A DNA stretch of 64,000 nt, from the NCBI RefSeq assembly GCF_001540865.1, contig NC_033637.1:7663960-7727959 (forward strand). The letters run 5' to 3'. The stretch's first letter is position 1. Each line of letters starts with the position of its first letter. The DNA comes from Ananas comosus (Eukaryota > Streptophyta > Magnoliopsida > Poales > Bromeliaceae). Below are positions 44,127 to 56,600 of the stretch, in pieces. The position numbers and the translations under genes are program-made. The notes below the pieces were generated by a model that ran no database searches, was not told the DNA's origin, and saw nothing but the letters and a program-made list of their open reading frames with translations.

Positions 44127-46874
44127 TTCAATCAAGGATTGCATAAAGAAGTATCAAAAACATAAAACTACTTGCTATTACAAGCATTCATCCTCAAGGC
44201 CCACATAATACAATCCGATTATTACAATTAATTTATTTACAAGTTTTCGTACATCATGTTCTTTTCATTTCCCTCTACCCCTAGGCTATGCCGACTCGGG
44301 GTACCGCTATCTCTGGTCTCTGTGAAAGGCGCTATCTACGGAGCTACGCCCTTACCTTGCGCCGCCGCGCTGCTCACGTGCAAACCTATAACACCCCAAA
44401 ACAACGTGGGGTAAGAACCAACTCCATGGTTTCCAGTGGGTACGGCCACCCAAGGGAAGAGCTCGACCAATAGGTCCAAGGAGGCACTGCAACTAACAGA
44501 TATTATGCAACTAATAGATATTATGCATCGCAACATGCAGTATGAACATTATGCACCAACTAGTAGATCTATTGATTCTACTCACAACTTTGCTATCTTT
44601 AGCTCAAGTCATCTAGCCTCTAAGGTTCTACTACATTAGTTCACAATTCAAGTTCCACTTGCTCATAAGGTCATTATCGCTTTATCTCTTGCCTTTATCA
44701 CTAGCTTATAAGGTTTCCACTACCCTATCCAAGCTATCTACTCGACTCGGCCTCGAGTCAATCGTTCGCAGACTACCGCGTGCTGGCTGCACCTCAGCCT
44801 ACCGCCCTCCGTGACTTAGCCCCATAGCGGCGAAATCGTCGCACACGCTGAACGGGCTCAAGTCACCTGGCGGCCTAATCCACAATCGGCTTAAATATCT
44901 GGCGGTGAAATCGTCGCACACGCCCAGCCATGGTTCAAGCCTTCGGGTGGCGAAGACTGTACACACACCCAATCCACCTTGTTATCCATCTCGGCAACGA
45001 AATCGTCGCACACGCCCTAGCCTTGATACAGAGGTCAGCACAAGTCCTCGGATTCCGGAATCCACTTCCACAGGTCAAGGATCCATATTTAACCCTATGC
45101 TGTTGACCTATCTAGGTTCGACCCAGAACATCCTAGTGGCCGCTGTCACTATGCTCAACAACCTAGGTTTAATGCCACTCTAGGTTTACTACATGTCATA
45201 ACCTAGGTTCCAACACTCTAGGTTCTGTACCATTCATGTCTGACCTATGTTTATTAACATTAGGTTCAATGTCATTCCTGTTCAACCTATGTTCACGACA
45301 CTAGGTTGGATGCCACTCACCTAGATCTATTTAACTCTAGGTTCATTCACAACCTATATTCTTTAACACTAGATTAGATGCCACTCATGATTCACCCTAG
45401 GTTCAACAACACTAGGTTCGATGCCACTTGATCTATTCAACATCCTAAATGCCCAATGTCGAGTTCTCTACTCACTCTAAAGTCATCGATCTAGTTCACA
45501 TGCATATCCTCACAATGCTAATCATGCATTCATGCAATTATCTAGCATTTACATATCATGTTCATTATGCATTCTAGTATTTCTACATTATGTCATTAAC
45601 ATGCATTCTTCTAGTATTAACTACATGCATCATCTAGCATTTATATGCATCAACATGAAATCACATTTTACTTAGACATAAAGACGACCTAGTCGCTTCG
45701 GTGAGCACAACCCACCTCGATTCGCTCTCCGATTGCTTGTCGACACTTCCAATCGGCCTCTCGCGGCACTCGGCACCCGGTTTGGCCAGATCTCGCCAAC
45801 GCTCAACAACCATGCGTCGCCTCATAGATCCGGGTATTAAAGGTCTTCAGCTAGACGCCACGATGCCCGGAAACCATTTTCATGATTTATGAAAGTCGCC
45901 TCGGCCCTACAGGCGGAAACGAAGCTGAAAACCCTTTTTTCGGCGATATCTTCTCGTAGGTTCGTCAGATCGTCGAACCGACTTCGCTAACGCGTCGGAA
46001 AACCTAGCAATTAGGTTTACGGTGTGTCAATTGAGATCAAACCCAACTATTTCACAAAACCCCCTTTTTGGATGCCCTAGATGATCACTATTGCAAATAC
46101 TCCAAATCGATCTTCGATTCATGCAATAAACATCTATCTAGCATCAATGGGTTCTACCAAATCCATTTCTAGAGCTTAAGAACAAAACCCTAAAATTCTA
46201 CCATTGAAGAGCTCCAAGAAACTTACCTCTCTAAGCTTGTTCCAAGCACAAGAAGAAGAAAATGAAGATGGCTCTCCTCCTCCTTGCCTTTTTCTTCTTC
46301 CATCCCTCCTCCTTGCTTTCTCTTTGATGAGAGAGAGAGAGCTATCCTAGAGAGAGAGAGAGCGTTAGGGTTGGGTTGAAGGAGAAATGAGAGAAAGAGA
46401 GAGAGGCAACCCTCTCTTAACCCCCTCATATGTCCAAATTGCATAAAACCCCCTACACTTCTCACCTCTTGCACAGCCCTGCACTGGGCAGATTCGGGCT
46501 ACGGGGACCAGTCTCCCTACGGAGGGACCGGTCCCCGAGGGCAAATCCTGCGGGCAGAGTCTGTCTGCCTATTTTCACGCTTACGGGGACCGGTCCTCCC
46601 GCTGAGGGACCGGTCCCCGACAGCAAAACATGTAGGCAGGCTCCTTCCTGCGATTTCCCACGCATACGGGGACCGGTCCTCCGGCTGAGGGATCGGTCCC
46701 CGAGAGCATAATTCCTGCACTTACAGGAATTCTCCAGCTTGCTCTCGGAGGCCTTCCTCAATGCACTTTAGGCCTTCTCGATGCCTTCGGCCTTTCCGAA
46801 GCGTCCCGAACTCACCTTCAATCAATTTAGATCGAAGTTCCGGATCTACACATCGAGTTTTCAGGTCTTTACAA
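44127..46874 (-). repeat. Truncated chromovirus LTR in antisense exon 4 of F
   Basis: It aligns with the solo LTR 23633-26812 from about its base 140 onward (both have ATTGCATAAAGAAGTATCAA). It has the true end TTTACA at 46874, which is its start in minus orientation. The first about 140 bp (plus direction) and the left target copy are missing, so the left edge is a deletion. Four exact and two altered ACCGGT palindromes lie at 46500-46700. Confidence 0.75.
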
Positions 46875-47481
46875 GAGTTTACTGGCTTCGAGTCCTAATT
46901 CTAATGAAGGAGAAGACCTTTCTGCCGTTATATCGGCTGACACTCAATAAAAATTGAATGAGTGTTTAAAATTGTATAGTTATGGTCTCCCTTCTTTGAC
47001 TCGAAACATAGAACAATTCGATCGGCTTGGAGTATTGTTACTTGATTTGGCAAACCAACCAGACCTTCCCCCTGCCGGTAAGTATTTTGTGGAGACTTTG
47101 TCATCTCAACTTTCTTCTTTTTTATCTCGGCAACAGACTCTTTCTGCCGAGTTTCTATCCCTAGATCACTACTTCAATCAGGTCAACCACTTCAAAATGA
47201 AAATTCCTGAAGTGGCGGCTCCGATTACTGACTTGAGCCGAGAAGATCAAACTTTAGAAAATCAAGATGCAGCCGAATCGGCTTTAGCCTGAACTTCTGA
47301 GCGACGGACTCTCTTGCAAGACCAGCTGAATGTCAAGAAGGATAAAGGGGTGAAGCTTCAAGATCGGCTTTCTCAATTCTATAAGCTGTATCCCTTGATG
47401 AAACGCAGGAGAAAAGCAGCTGATGCTGTACAAGTATATTTAGAAACCGAATGGAATCAACTTAGAGATTTATTATCTTGA

Positions 47482-47940
47482 TTCCATTTTTAATTCGGCT
47501 ATTGGCTGTAATATTTTAATGTTCTTGACTCTAGCTCTATTCATCCCCCCATATAGATGGGTAGTATTCTTTAAATATTTTCCATTAACTGGCTTATCAT
47601 ATTCTGACCCATCTATATTTTGTAAGTAATATGCATTACCTCTTGTGACTTTGCTAACTTGAAATGGTCCTTCCCAATTTGGAGACCATTTTCCGTACGC
47701 TCGGTCCTTTCGACCGATTGGAAATATTAATCTTAACACTAAATCCCCAATAGCAAAGGATTTAGTCTTAACTTTTTTATTATACGCACTGCGTACTCGG
47801 CTCTGGTAAGCTTGTAAATGGTCAAGTGCTATCAGCCGAGTCTCATTCATTTCTTCTAGTCTTTCAGTCATCAAAATCTTATATTTACTTGCCGTTAGTT
47901 CCTTTTGTTTTTCTATTCGTAAAGAATGAGCTGTTATCTC
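47482..47940 (-). pseudogene. pol: Element F integrase, C-terminal part
   Basis: Reads AEITAHSLRIEKQKELTASK from 47940, then MNETRLIALDHLQAYQSRVR, FAIGDLVLRLIFPIGRKDRA, YGKWSPNWEGPFQVSKVTRG and YYLQNIDGSEY. It matches the integrase end of A and E. The upstream part continues at 59734 on the other side of element E, with roughly 100 codons of the catalytic core missing. Confidence 0.85.
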
Positions 47941-47945
47941 GGCTG

Positions 47946-48690
47946 TGTTGCGTGCCGAATTCCCTGGTCCTTGACCTGGTCAAAGATCCTCCTCGGGGAG
48001 CGTGTCGGAATGAAAAACGGCTGTGGATAGTAACCCTCGAAGTTTGCGCCCTTCGACTGGATCAAGTGATTCGGCTGACGAGGGATCGGATCAGCCAAGT
48101 TTGAAAACTCTCTTAAAGATTTGGTTCGGCTGGAATGAGCTGAATGTACGGACCAACTACAGATTTGACTCGGTAGATGAGCCGAATAGAAGAAACACAC
48201 ACCAGCTGGTCGGCTTGAAGAGCCGAAAGCCTTGGAAATTAAGCTTGAGGAAAAATACAAGGGTTCAGTGTGCCGAATGGCATACAGACTCGATTGATCT
48301 ACTTAGGAACTACTCCTAGGAAAAAATAGTAAATACGGGAAAGTAAAAGTTACAAGTAGACTACTCCTAGAAAATACAGAAAATTACAAGGAAATAAGGG
48401 CAGTCTTTTGTTCACAGGGAAAAGACCTCTTTTTAGGGCGTTATTGGTTTATTTATAGATCGCCCCTATTGATCAGTTATTGCCTTTCCACGATCGGCCA
48501 CTATTCCTGATTCTTCGGACCACTTTCAACCGATCGAAACCGCGTGCAACCGCTCGTGGTTGCTGTAACTTCCCTTGATTTGTGCGGCAGTTTTGCTTAA
48601 AAATCCTTCCGATGCTCCCAGTGCACGTCAAGATTATTACTTTAAATGGAATATCGGTGTACCACGTGTCCGCGCCTAATTGGCTCAACA
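47946..48690 (-). repeat. Element E 3' LTR
   Basis: 745 bp; plus-strand start TGTTGCGTGCCG, end TTGGCTCAACA. TATAAATA on the element strand is at 48450-48457. The polypurine tract follows at 48691-48706 (plus strand ATTGCCCCCTCGGCAG). Confidence 0.93.
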
Positions 48691-48706
48691 ATTGCCCCCT
48701 CGGCAG

Positions 48707-49280
48707 CTTCCAAAGTAACGCTTCGACAGCTGGCGTAATCCGAGACGCGATTATTTTTCAAATTCCTGGCACGGTTTTGTCTCAACCGTCCGTTTCTTTC
48801 TATTGCTAAAATCCCGCCATCGCTTAACGCGATCCGAGGCGTGGTTCTCGATCCAATCAGTTTCAAATTCTCTGTACGATTACGCCTCAGTAGCTGGCGT
48901 AATCCGAGGCGCGATCCTCGATCCAATTGATTTCAAACCTTCTGTACGGTTTAGTTTCGGCCGTCCATTTCTTTTCTACAGCCTCGATCTCGCCGTTTAT
49001 TTTTGTCTTATGTGCGGCATTAATTAGGTCATCTTAATTACCGCCATCTATTCATCATTATAGCAGACCTCGGAACTCGCTTTGATGCGACGATTCGATG
49101 CGACGACAATCTTTTCTTCTTAGCCAAACTTCTCATTCCCTTTTATACTCAGACCTTGTCTCCTTCGCCTTTTTTTTGCTTCTCTTCGTCTTCTTCGCCC
49201 TCTTCTTCATCTCTACTTTCCAGCCTGGCCTATTTTCTTCTTCTTATCGATTCTTAGGGCTTCTTCTCCCTTCTTTAGCA
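48707..49280 (+). promoter_or_regulatory. Leader and promoter candidate of the antisense gene, element E
   Basis: Repeated units (48713-48960) each contain GCTGGCGTAATCCGAG and CTGTACG parts, about 110 bp apart. CCTTTTATACTC near 49140 is a TATA candidate about 140 bp before the ATG, followed by a TC-rich leader. Element A keeps the same arrangement. Function is inferred. Confidence 0.35.
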
Positions 49281-52200
49281 ATGGCGCTGGTTCCATCTCT
49301 TCCCTTTTCTTCGTCCTTAGATTATAACATCTTTAGAAAACTCGCCAACTCAGACCCATCTCGCTTCATTTTAGATCATTCTTTTACAGACGAACCAACG
49401 CCTAGCGACTCCCCATATTCCAATGATGGCCTTCCATTTTCAGCTAGAACTATCCAGCTCTAATCTTGGTATTCATCAGCTTCAACAGGCAAAAGTCTCC
49501 GAACCTGGCCAAGTGTTTCGGATGCATACCTGGCCTGGTTAGACCGGGTAGAAGTTACTTATGGTGACTTTTGGCAGGAAGTCGGGATCTATGAAGCTAT
49601 TCGGCTATCTCGGAAGCCTCCTGTAGCCGACAACCTTCTTTTGGCCTCTGCTCTCTGTTTCTGGTCCCCTGTCTCCAATGTTTTTCTTTTCAAAGAGGAC
49701 CTCTTACTCCGACTCTCTTAGATGTACCTGGCATTATTGGTTTACGGCCTCATGGAGTTACCTTCTCCATGGCCTACAATCCTGATGACGTATCTAACTT
49801 TGAGGTTCATCTTGACCTCGCTGACTTGGCTTATTCCAAGTTTCTCCGTAAATTTGCAGGTGAATCCCCTGCTCCTGTCACTAGGAAGGAACACACAGAG
49901 TTTCTCCTATATTGGTTGTGTCATAATCTCTTCTGTACTTGTTCGCAGAAGATTAATCGAGACTTTGTCCCAATCGCCGTTGGTTTGACTAACGGCAATA
50001 AATTAGCTCTTGGGCCTTACTTTCTTGCTTTTGTTTATAGGAAAATTTTTGATTCCATCAAACCACTACCCTCTAGAGATGGTGTAACGATCAGTTCGGG
50101 TTGTGGTGTTTTCTGGTTTTTACAAATGTTTTTGCAAATTTATTTTCCCAATTTGTGCCGAAATCCTTTGGATACGGGTTCGGCTGCTCATTTTGATTCT
50201 TACGGGCTGGCTCTCGGCTGTCCTCCGCCACTAACTTCAGGCCACCGCTCTGATTTTCTCTCTTATTTTAAGATGTTTTATGAATCTCGTCCTCATTTTT
50301 CCATTCATTGGTCTTCATTTGCTGACCGTGTCATCGGCCCGCCTTGGCTTCTAGCAAGATATGAGGCCTTTCAAGGCGAACTTGCTTCTTCTCGTGCCGG
50401 CGAATACTCAGATGTTTGGTACTCTTTTTTGGCTACAAGGGATTTGCACATTGGTATGAAATCACGCTCGAAACTGTTGCCCAGTACTGAGGTTTATTCT
50501 CCTCAGTTCGTAGCGCGTCAATATGGATTTACCCAGACAGTCCCTGCTCCAGCCAAGTTCTTCACGACCAATACTGCCATTAATCGACCCCCTACCAAGA
50601 GTGTAGCCGAAGCTGATCGGATCTCAGCTATGGGGAATCGCATTCGCCGGTTTTTTAAATTAGTAAGCTTTAGGCCGAATTACACCAGGGTGGTAGGTTT
50701 CCGTTATACGGTTACCTGGGATCATTTCGCCGATCGCATTTTTAGCTTATCCGCGACACAGGCATACCGTCAAATCATTCACCCAATTGGTACAACTCTT
50801 ACATATACCTATTTTTCTTTTCTTTCTTATAAATTAATTTCTGTTTACTTATCTCCCAGATATAGCGGTACCCTCTTCGATTGATCCCGCTGCTCCATTT
50901 GTCCCAAAAGAAGAACCGGAGGATACTTCTGATATCCCGCCTCCTTCTTCTGTAATACACTCTACTTTTCTTTTGATTTTTCTTTTCTTAGTACATCAAT
51001 GCTTACCTTTTCTTTATTCACTCTTACTTGCAGTCGTTTTCAATTTCTCCATCGGTCCCAGCTTTAGAAAAAGGACCGATTGATCCTGAACAAACTACCC
51101 CTCCGCCGTTTCCAAAGCGGCGCAAGTCGGTCATCAAGAGACCACGTTCGCATTCCCAACAGGCCGAAGGCGCTTCTTCGGCTGATGTTTTAGAGAAAAG
51201 GGCCGAAGATATACCTTCAGTTACGATTCCAGAAGGAAGAGCCAAAGAAATACCTTCGGCTGATGTTCCGGAAGAAAGAACCGAAGTAGCACCTTTGGCT
51301 AGTGAACAAAGCTCTGTTTCTAACAAGCCGATTAAGATTGAGGTAAACCAATTTAGTTACCTACACTCAATCCTTTTGTTTCTTTATCTATTTATCATTT
51401 TCTCTTAACAAAACAGTCCTCTCCTGAAAGAGTCTATTTTGCTCCTTCTTTGAAGACACAGATGGATAGGCAACTTCGCAGGGAGGCTCGCCCCAAAAAG
51501 AGACAAGAAATAGAGAGAAAGAGGGCTGCTCAGGAAATAAGCAAAACACTGCCGACAAGTGATGCAGCACCACCTCTTTCCACTCCAATGCCGACCACAC
51601 AGGGGGAGAATATAAGTGCACCTTTAGAAGAGGGCTTTGAAGGAGTACGGACAGTGCCCCACTCGACCCATAAAGCCTCGACATCTGCTCTTGAAGACCC
51701 ACTGCCTGCAATTCTTCACTCTTTATTAGTTTCGAGCCCCAATTCCAATGAAGGAGATGATTCGACTACAATTGTGATGTTGACAGACACTCGACAGAAA
51801 TTTGATGAGTGTCTACAATTATATAGTTAAGGTCACCCACCTTTGGCTCAGAACTCAGAACAGTTCGATCGGTTATTTGCCCTTTTGCTTGCTCTAGCCG
51901 ATCAATCAGATATTTCTTCTGCTGCTAAGTGTTTTATAGAGACATTATCGTCTCAACTTTCCTCTTTTTTATCTCGACAACAATCTTTAGGTGCCGAGCT
52001 TTTATCTCTGGATCAACATTTTTCATCAAATTGATCATTTTAAGAAAACTATCCCTGAAGTAGTGGATCCTATTACTGACGTAAGCCGAGAAGATCAAGC
52101 TCTAGAAAACCAAGAATCGGCTTTGCAACAGTAAATTTCGGCTGTTAAGGAAGTGCTGGCTGCAGCCGAATCAACTTTGGCTCATACTTCTGAGCGTCGG

Positions 52201-52373
52201 CTCCAACTGCAGGATCAATTGAAGTTGAAGAAAAGCGAAGGGATGAAACTTCAGGAACAACTTCCCAACTCTATAATGTGCATCCCTTGATGAAACGCAG
52301 GAGAAAAGCTGCCGAAACTGCTCAAGCCAACCTAATAGTCGAATGGAATCAGCTAAGGGACTTATTGTCTTGA
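49281..52373 (+). pseudogene. Antisense plant-mobile-domain-like gene of element E (best copy)
   Basis: Exon 1 49281-50789, introns 50790-50859, 50952-51033 and 51343-51416, exon 4 to the stop at 52373. All introns are GT..AG, about 70-80 bp and pyrimidine-rich before the AG. The frame carries correctly across each (HPI-D-IAVPSS, PPPSS-SFSISP, IKIE-SSPERV). Domains in order: N-terminal LPFSSSLDYNIFRKLANSDP; the mobile-domain-like core (EFLLYWLCHNLFCTCSQKIN, SGCGVFWFLQMFLQIYFPNL, GPPWLLARYEAFQGELASSR, EVYSPQFVARQYGFTQ); a basic stretch PKRRKSVIKRPRSHSQQ in exon 3; and a coiled-coil tail (SSQLSSFLSRQQSLGAELL). Defects: TAA at 49462, a frameshift near 49700, TAA at 51828 and a frameshift near 52023. 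Its stop lies about 30 bp from the convergent pol end. Function unknown. Confidence 0.78.
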
Positions 52374-52401
52374 TTCGGCTTGTAATATTTTAACTCTGAT
52401 T

Positions 52402-54260
52402 TTATTCGCTTTCCCACATGGATAGATAATACCTCTTTAGATATTTTCCATTGATCAGTTTCTCATTTTCCAACCCATCTATATTCTTTAAGTAATATGC
52501 ATTTCCCTTTGTAATTCTGCTAACTTGAAATGGTCCTTCCTAATTTTGAGACTATTTTCCATATGCTCGGTCTTTTCGATCGATTGGAAAAATTAACCTA
52601 AGAACCAAGTCACTAATTGCAAAGGACTTAGGTCTTACCTTTTTATTATATGCACCGCGTACTCGGCTTTGATAAGCTTGCAAATGGTTCAATGCCATCA
52701 ACCGAGTTTCATGAATCTCTTCCATCTCTTCATTCATCAACTTACTATATTGATCAGCCGACAGTTCTTTCTGTTTCCCCACTCTTAACGAAGGAACTGT
52801 TATTTCGATTGGTATCATGGCTTCGTGGCCGTATACTAATTGAAACGGTGTCATCCCCGTTGCCATTTTTACTGAAGTTTGGAATGCCCATTGTATTTCG
52901 GATAGTTTTTCATTCCATTTCCTTGAATATTTTCCAATATGCCACTTCATAAGATTTATAATTACCTTATTTGCTGTCTCGGCTTGTCCATTGGCTTGGG
53001 CATAATAAGGTGACGAATGGAGTAGCTTAATCTTTCGAGATTCAACGAACCGAACAAACTGTCCTCTTGTGAACATTGTTCCTTGATCAGTTGTAATCGT
53101 ATCGGGAACTCCAAAACCATGAATTATAGAATCTTCAACAAAATCAATGATTTCTTTTTGAGTGATCAACCGAGCGGGTTTTACTTCTACCCACTTGGTA
53201 AAATAATTAACAGCCACTATAAAAAACTTATGACCAGCCGAAGAATTCGGCTGAATTTTTCCAATTAAATCCATATCCCATCCTCGGAAAGGCCAAGATT
53301 TAATTATCGCATACATCTCAGAGGCAGGAACCCTCTGTATTGAGCCATGGAATTGACAATCTCGACAACCTTTAGCATATTCTATGCAATCTTGATGCAT
53401 AGTAGGCCAATAATATCCTAAATGCCGAATGGTCCATCTTAGTCTTTTTCCTGCTAAATGGGCTCTACACAAACTTTCGTGTGTTTCTCCCATCACTAAT
53501 AGAGCTTCTTCAGGCCCTAAGCACTTTAATAATACTTTTTCGGCTGTTCTCTTATAAAGCTGTCCATTTAATAAACAATAGCCGAGTGCTTTTCTTCGAA
53601 TATTATAATCGGCCCTTTTATTGGGGTCTTCTAAATATTCGATTATTGATCTTCTCCAATCTTCTTTCGCCTCTATGGGGGCAATAATCGGCTCTTGAAG
53701 ATGAACCGAAGGTAACAATCTGCGCTCTATTTTTACCAGACTCTTCTTCGGCTCTTTATACCCTGAAGCCGATTGAGCTAATTCATTAGCCTTTTCATTT
53801 TCCTCTCTTGCTAAGTGCTCAAACTCAACCTCTCCGAAACTACAAAGTAATTCTATCGTCTTTCTCAGGTAACTTTGCAAATTTTGATTTTCGCATCGGT
53901 ATTCTCCGTTGACTTGTTTAATCACTAACTGCGAATCTCCGATGACCTTGAGTGAGCGAACTCCCAATTCTTGTAAGATTTCAAGGCCAATTATTAAGGC
54001 CTCGTATTCGGCTTGATTATTGGAACAGCCGAAATCTAATTCAAAAGCAAACTGATAAGTATATCCTTCAGGAGACTGTATAACTACTCCAGCTCCCGCG
54101 GATTCGGCTGTTCTTGAGCCGTCAAAGTAAAGCATCCAAGGTTGACAGCCGATCAAATTTTGCTTCGGCTCTTCAATTTCGACACATGGATGATCAGCTA
54201 GAAAATCAGCTATCGCTTGCCCTTTAACAGCTTTTGCTGGAACATAATTAAGAGAAAATT
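52402..54260 (-). pseudogene. pol: Element E archaeal-type RNase H and integrase
   Basis: A 534-codon open stretch (52552-54156) holds the second RNase H (MLYFDGSRTAESAGAGVVI, CSNNQAEYEALIIGLEIL, VIGDSQLVIKQVNGEY) and integrase. The integrase has its HHCC finger (ETHESLCRAHLAGK, CIEYAKGCRDC) and all three catalytic residues: Asp in DMDLIGKIQ, Asp in TITTDQGTMF, Glu in QANGQAETANK. A TAG in place of a Trp codon at 52551 cuts the last about 50 codons, which continue to 52402. This is the best preserved pol domain in the window. Confidence 0.9.
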
Positions 54261-55646
54261 CGGATAAAGCCAGTATCCACTTTCCGATTCAACCCCTTAT
54301 CACTGGCTTAGATAACATATACTTCACTAGGTCGGTTTTGCATACTACCGACACTTCGGTTGGTAAAATATAATATCTTAATTTTGTACAAGCATAATAC
54401 AAGGCTAAACATAATTTTTCGATTACCGAATATCGTTTTTCGGCATCTAATAATTGCCTATTTAAGTAATAAATGGCATGTTCTTCTTTTTCTTCATTCT
54501 CTTAGGCCAACAAGCATCCTAAATTTTCCTCTGCAGCCGAAATATATAGTTTCATCAGCTGTCCTTGCTTAAGAGGCATAAGGACCGGAGGATTTGATAA
54601 ATATTTCTTTATATTTTCAAAAGCTCCTCGTTGTTCCTCTGCCCAAATAAATTCTTCTTTATTTTTATGCCGAAGTAATGGAGTAAAGACTCCTATTCTA
54701 CCGGCCAAATTTGATATGAATCGCCGCAAATAATTGATTTTTCCCAATAAACTCTGTAATTCTTTTTTACTCTTTGGTGGCGGTAATTCCAATATAGCTT
54801 TCGCCTTGTTTTTATCAATCTTGATCCCTTTTTTGTGCACCAGGAATCCCAGGAAATTATCTGGCGAAACTCCAAAAGCACATTTCATATGACTCATTTT
54901 CAAATTATACTTTCTCATCCTTTCAAAAGCAAGCCTTAAATTTTCCCAATGTTCGGCTTGTGATTCGAATTTCACCACTATATCATCGATGTAGACCTCC
55001 AACATTTTGCCGATCAAATCATGAAAAATAAAATTCATTGATCTCTGATAAGTAGCTACGGCATTTTTTAAATCGAATGGCATGACTACCAACTCAAAGG
55101 TCCCAATAGACCCCGGGCATCTGAAAGCCGTTTAGCTACATCTTCTTCGGCAATAAAAATTTGATTATAATCGGCATGTCCGTCCATAACGGACAGGATT
55201 TCATTACCGGCAGCCGAATCTACTAACATATTGGCTATTGGTATTGGATACTCATCTTTAGGTGTAGCCAAGTTTAAGTTCCTAAAATCAATGCAAACCC
55301 TAAGTTTGCCATTCTTTTTTCGTACTAGAACTATATTGGATACCCAATCAACATAACGAGCCGCTCTAATAAAACTGACCTTCAAAAGATTTTCAATTTC
55401 ATTCTTAATTTGAAGTACAATACTCGGCTCAAACCTACGAGCCGGCTGTTTGTAAGGTTTGTACCCTTTTTTAATAGGTAGCCTATGTTCTACAATTTTT
55501 TGGCTTAAACCTGACATTTCTTCATAGCTCCAGGCGAAGCAGTCCTTGTACTCCAAAAGCAATACTTTCAGCTCCTCCTGTTGTTGAGCTGAAGGCCTGG
55601 CACTAATATAAGTCGGTCGCTTATCTTCGTCGGATCCTAAGTTCAA
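54261..55646 (-). pseudogene. pol: Element E reverse transcriptase and native RNase H
   Basis: RT motifs: CFAWSYEEMSGLSQKIVEHR, LRVCIDFRNLNLATPKDEYP, ADYNQIFIAEEDVAK and catalytic EVYIDDIVVKF. After RT come KELQSLLGKINYLRRFISNL, the connection EFIWAEEQRGAFENIKKYL and native RNase H start LYISAAEENLGCLLA. A single-base frameshift at about 55090 and a stop at 54502 break it. Confidence 0.9.
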
Positions 55647-56600
55647 ATTAGTGGATCCTGAGTTTCCAATTTCTTCTCATCGACTTTGATAGGCGATTCT
55701 TCTAAGTTCAATTCGGTTGTTCGCCTTCTTAATTCATCTGATATCTCTTTATTGGCTTCTAGAACCGATTTCACCATATCATCATCGGCCATTTCGACCG
55801 TATTGTTGCATATCACTTCATCAACCTGATGGGCCGAATCACTCACATAGTCGATCTTGTTGATCGACTCTTCTTGTCGAAGCTCTTCTAAAGCCTCGGT
55901 TCGTGATTCTTGACATTCCATTTTAACCAGCTTGGTGGCTCTTCGGCTGCCACCATAGCTCTTTCATCTTTCGTGAGGATCAGTTGTACTCCTTCTTCAG
56001 TTACCCTCACAAAGGATATCTGGTCCGGGTCAATATCAGCCCAATTGATGTGGCCGATTCCTTCTGCATTGATGTCTACTATTTGGCCGCCCTTCGGCCC
56101 GGATTTCTTCAACTTTATCTCCTATCCATTGGAATAGCTTTCCATGGAGTATGGAAGGTACGCATTCATTTGCGTGAATCCAATCTCGCCCGAGTAGCGG
56201 GTTGTAATGGCTATCTGTATCAACCATAAAAAATGCAGTTCGTAGAGTTTTAGAACCTACCGTAATCTCGGTTGTAAGGACTCCTCGAGCTTGTTGACCG
56301 CTCCTGGTGAAGTCGGTCATGATTGTGTCGGTGGGCTTCAACTCGTCCTTGCCCTTGCCCTATTTCCTGAAAAATGAAGTGGGCATAACGTTGACCATTG
56401 CTCCACCATCTATCATGACTTGGCCTACTGGCCGACCTTCTATTAAGGCCCGTATGAACAGAGGCCTCACAAATCTTGTCTGCATGGCCGAAGGTTTCTC
56501 GAAAACCACTGAATTGGCCGGTTTGACATCTTCTAGTTGCAATTGAGCCACTGCGAGCCCAATTTCTTCATCCACAATCTCCTCATACTCAGTATACTCT
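55643..56600 (-). pseudogene. pol: Element E protease and linker
   Basis: Protease: TRFVRPLFIRALIEGRPVG, QVMIDGGAMVNVMPTSFFRK. A stop at 56360 follows, then LTTEITVGSKTLRTAFFMVD, HYNPLLGRDWIH and KLFQWIGDKVEEIR in single copy. A Glu/Asp/Lys-rich linker (55643-55921) connects to RT. Confidence 0.82.

Larger units (their letters stand above)
39195..47481 (+). pseudogene. Antisense plant-mobile-domain-like gene of element F
   Basis: Three pieces remain: 39195-40432, 42916-about 44126 and 46875-47481. It starts MAPLPPLPSSSSIDYTLLRQ and carries the mobile-domain-like blocks (TLLDVAVIVGLRRRGITL, TAFLLHWLCRNLFYTRSQ, SGCGVLWFLQMCLQIYFPYL). After the solo LTR it resumes YVAHQFGLVQGIPAPSKL. An intron with GT..AG borders lies at 43199-43282, the same position as in A and E. 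The acidic/basic middle (43392-44126) is diverged. The tail (SQLSSFLSRQQTLSAEF, ending LRDLLS-stop) is clear. Stops at about 39461, 39775 and 40238 show decay. Confidence 0.7.

Noticed and set aside
44288..45892. Short ORFs in the truncated LTR at 44127-46874
   Set aside because: Inside an LTR homologous to 23633-26812, not conserved as reading frames between the two copies.
52552..54156. The 534-codon open pol stretch of element E as evidence of a currently active element
   Set aside because: The rest of pol and gag has stops, frameshifts and a 550-bp deletion, and the LTRs have diverged.
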